From: Chloroflexota bacterium
Lineage (GTDB): Bacteria > Chloroflexota > Limnocylindria > QHBO01
Reading direction: 5' to 3'
DNA length: 6,764 nucleotides
NCBI GenBank assembly: GCA_005880165.1
Contig: VBJP01000099.1
Coordinates: 1 to 6,764, forward strand
The notes under the pieces are model-generated. The model did not search any database. It was not told the origin of the DNA and saw nothing but the letters and a program-made list of their open reading frames with translations. Shown in pieces: positions 5,332 to 6,764 of the stretch (its first letter is position 1; the number at the start of each line of letters is the position of its first letter). Position numbers and translations under genes: made by a program.

Positions 5332-5337
5332 AGTCTA
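5332..5337 (-). promoter_or_regulatory. Possible internal leaderless promoter for the DUF2277 gene
   Basis: On the minus strand TAGACT ends 6 bases before the DUF2277 ATG, and its first three bases are the stop codon of the HAD phosphatase gene. TTGGAG lies 18 bases upstream as a three-of-six -35 match. The DUF2277 gene has no ribosome site, so a leaderless transcript from here would explain its translation. The stop codon supplies half of the match, so chance is possible. Confidence 0.4.
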
Positions 5338-5985
5338 CGTCTCGGCGAGCAGCTCCTCCAACGAGTCGATGACGCGATCCGCCGCAGAGACATCGGTTTC
5401 GGCGAACTGCGGAACGGCGATGCAGGCGAGGCCTGCCGCCTTCGCGGCCGCGATCCCCGATGGCGAGTCCTCTAGCGCGAGCGAGTCCTCGGGCGCCACG
5501 CCGAGCCGTTCGCAGGCCAGCAGGTAGACGTCCGGTGCCGGTTTGGCGGCGACGACGTCGTCGGCGGTGATGATGGCGTCGAAGGCATCGGTCAGGCCTG
5601 CGGTGGCCAGGGCGGTGGAGACAAGCTGTCGCGATGAGTTCGAGGCCAGGGCCATCGGCACCCGGCCGCGCAGGCGCTCCACGAGCTCGATCGCGCCGGG
5701 GCGGCCCTGGACCTGTAGCCGGAGCATGCCGTCCATGATCTCGTAGACCCGATCCACCAAGGCCTGTCCCTCCCCAGCCGGACGACCGAGGCGGTCGGCG
5801 AAATAGCCAGCGGTGTGCTCGAAGGAGGTGCCCATGACGGCGAGCTTGTCGTCGAAGGTGAAGGTCTGGCCGTGCTGGCGGAAGAGCTCGGTCTCCGCCT
5901 CGTGCCAGAGGTTTTCGGTGTCGAGCAGGAGGCCGTCCATGTCGAAGACGACGGCCCGATAGCGATCGGGCAGCGGCTCCAGCAT
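5335..5985 (-). CDS. HAD-superfamily hydrolase, beta-phosphoglucomutase-like subfamily IA
   Basis: A 216-residue HAD phosphatase with all four motifs. Motif I is VVFDMDGLLLDT (12-23), with nucleophile Asp15 and acid/base Asp17. A helical cap (residues about 24-90) is followed by motif II at MALASNSS (Ser115), motif III at Lys148 in AAKPAPDVY and motif IV LEDSPSG (Glu172, Asp173). The GLLLDTE start and the cap place it with beta-phosphoglucomutase, phosphoglycolate and 2-deoxyglucose-6-phosphate phosphatase-like enzymes. It should act on a small phosphorylated metabolite in the cytosol; the substrate cannot be read from sequence. The ATG directly abuts the stop of the preceding dehydrogenase gene (TGAATG), with GAGG 8 bases upstream, so the two are almost certainly co-transcribed and translationally linked. 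Confidence 0.92.
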   Translation of the reverse strand: MLEPLPDRYRAVVFDMDGLLLDTENLWHEAETELFRQHGQTFTFDDKLAVMGTSFEHTAGYFADRLGRPAGEGQALVDRVYEIMDGMLRLQVQGRPGAIELVERLRGRVPMALASNSSRQLVSTALATAGLTDAFDAIITADDVVAAKPAPDVYLLACERLGVAPEDSLALEDSPSGIAAAKAAGLACIAVPQFAETDVSAADRVIDSLEELLAET

Positions 5986-6764
5986 TCAGCGTGCCTCGAA
6001 GAACGAGCCGTGCCGCTCCGCCAGGGAGCGAAGCAGCGGCACCACCCGATACCGTCCGTCCGGGACCGCGCCGTGCAGCTGGTCGAGCGTGCGAACCACG
6101 TGCTCCAGGCCGATCCGCTCGCCCCACTCGAGCGGTCCGTTCGGATAGTTCATGCCCAGTCGCATGGCGATGTCGATCGCCGTGGGAGCCGCCACGCCTT
6201 CCGCCACGGCCGATGCCGCCTCGTTGACGACGGTCGCCAGAACGCGTGCCGCGATCTGCTCAGCGGTGAGCATCTCGCGGCGGGGACCGTCCGGGCGACG
6301 GCCAAGGGCGACCCAGGGTGTTCCGCGCTCGCCCTCGCCTTCGTAGTCGTAGAAGCCTCCGCCGGTCTTGCGTCCCAGCCTCCCGGCATCGACCAGCGTG
6401 CGCTGCAGGGGATGCGGGCGATACCGGGGATCGAAGAAGAACTGCTCGTAGACGCTCTGGCTGACCGCGTAGTTGATGTCCGCACCAATGGTGTCGATCA
6501 GCTCGAAGGGGCCCATCTTGAAGCCGATCCCCCGCAACGCGTCGTCGATTGCCTCCACGCTCGCCAGACCATCGCCCAGGATGCGAATCGACTCCAGGTA
6601 CAGCGGGCGCGCCACACGGTTGACGATGAAGCCCGGGGTATCGGACGCAACCACCGGCGTCTTGCCGAGCCGGCGCGCGGCGAGCGCGGTGGCATCAACC
6701 ACCGGCGGCTCGGTCATCGGTCCAGCAACCACCTCCACCAGGGCCATCAGCGGCACGGGGTTGA
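5986..6764 (-). CDS. 3-hydroxyacyl-CoA dehydrogenase, C-terminal half, N-terminus cut by window edge
   Basis: The gene enters from the right edge and about 258 residues are visible. The first full codons read NPVPLMALVEVV, the conserved stretch just after the catalytic His (HFFNPVP), so the Rossmann NAD-binding domain and that His lie outside. The catalytic Glu is the tenth visible residue. The conserved Asn in GFIVNR is 38 residues later, the same spacing as Glu170-Asn208 in the mammalian enzyme. The first C-terminal domain runs to GRKTGGGFYDYEG. A second copy follows (LTAEQIAARVLATVVNEAA through MNYPNGPLEWGE), giving the doubled architecture of PaaH/PaaC-type 3-hydroxyadipyl-CoA dehydrogenases and long butyryl-type enzymes. 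It oxidises an (S)-3-hydroxyacyl-CoA to the 3-oxo form with NAD, the step before the thiolase encoded at 3229-4428. Its last codon touches the HAD phosphatase start. Confidence 0.93.
   Translation of the reverse strand, partial: NPVPLMALVEVVAGPMTEPPVVDATALAARRLGKTPVVASDTPGFIVNRVARPLYLESIRILGDGLASVEAIDDALRGIGFKMGPFELIDTIGADINYAVSQSVYEQFFFDPRYRPHPLQRTLVDAGRLGRKTGGGFYDYEGEGERGTPWVALGRRPDGPRREMLTAEQIAARVLATVVNEAASAVAEGVAAPTAIDIAMRLGMNYPNGPLEWGERIGLEHVVRTLDQLHGAVPDGRYRVVPLLRSLAERHGSFFEAR

Noticed and set aside
5051..6127. Minus-strand open frame of 358 codons over the phosphatase and DUF2277 genes
   Set aside because: It is out of frame with two genes on the same strand that carry all their family motifs; its product is Arg/Gly/Pro-rich with no domain.
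1..6764. CRISPR array, tRNA, rRNA, toxin-antitoxin, phage or secondary-metabolite cluster
   Set aside because: I scanned both strands by eye for regular repeats, tRNA arms and family motifs and found none; all coding space is filled by ordinary metabolic, regulatory or membrane protein families.

Overview
The window is a compact, high-GC bacterial chromosomal segment (hand counts give about 58% GC in the non-coding stretch at 421-480 and over 70% in parts of the genes). The mix of an F420-type luciferase-like oxidoreductase, two PPOX-class flavin/F420 proteins, a DinB-like protein, a DUF2277 protein and an HdeD-type membrane protein points to a soil- or water-type Chloroflexota or Actinomycetota, probably one that makes coenzyme F420. 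The sequence alone does not decide between the two. Several starts lack a Shine-Dalgarno sequence but carry a TANNNT box 6-7 bases upstream, which suggests that leaderless transcripts are common here.

Layout: (1) 1-381, minus strand, the N-terminal part of an ECF-like sigma-70 factor that runs off the left edge. (2) 382-796, a gene-free stretch of about 415 bases with lower GC, imperfect direct and inverted repeats and a near-palindrome. (3) 797-2220, plus strand, an F420-dependent glucose-6-phosphate dehydrogenase-like oxidoreductase followed 11 bases later by a PPOX protein of the Rv0121 type. (4) 2224-2643, minus strand, a second PPOX protein of the Rv1155 type, convergent with the first at a 3-base gap. 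(5) 2661-3179, plus strand, a DinB-family metal-binding four-helix protein, divergent from the second PPOX gene with only 17 bases between start codons. (6) 3229-6764, minus strand, a five-gene run read right to left: 3-hydroxyacyl-CoA dehydrogenase (C-terminal half in the window), HAD-superfamily phosphatase, DUF2277 protein, HdeD/DUF308 membrane protein, and thiolase.

The right-hand run holds the last two enzymes of a beta-oxidation-type pathway. The dehydrogenase has a doubled C-terminal domain and the thiolase resembles beta-ketoadipyl-CoA thiolases, so the pair could act on 3-hydroxyadipyl-CoA and 3-oxoadipyl-CoA (aromatic or phenylacetate degradation) as well as on ordinary acyl-CoAs. 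Between them sit three proteins with no obvious step in that pathway. The left-hand group looks like a small F420/flavin redox island. All genes belong to known families. I see no CRISPR array, tRNA, rRNA, intact mobile element, defence system or secondary-metabolite system. The points most worth a second look are the repeat-bearing non-coding stretch, the probable leaderless promoters, and the unusual gene order of the right-hand run.
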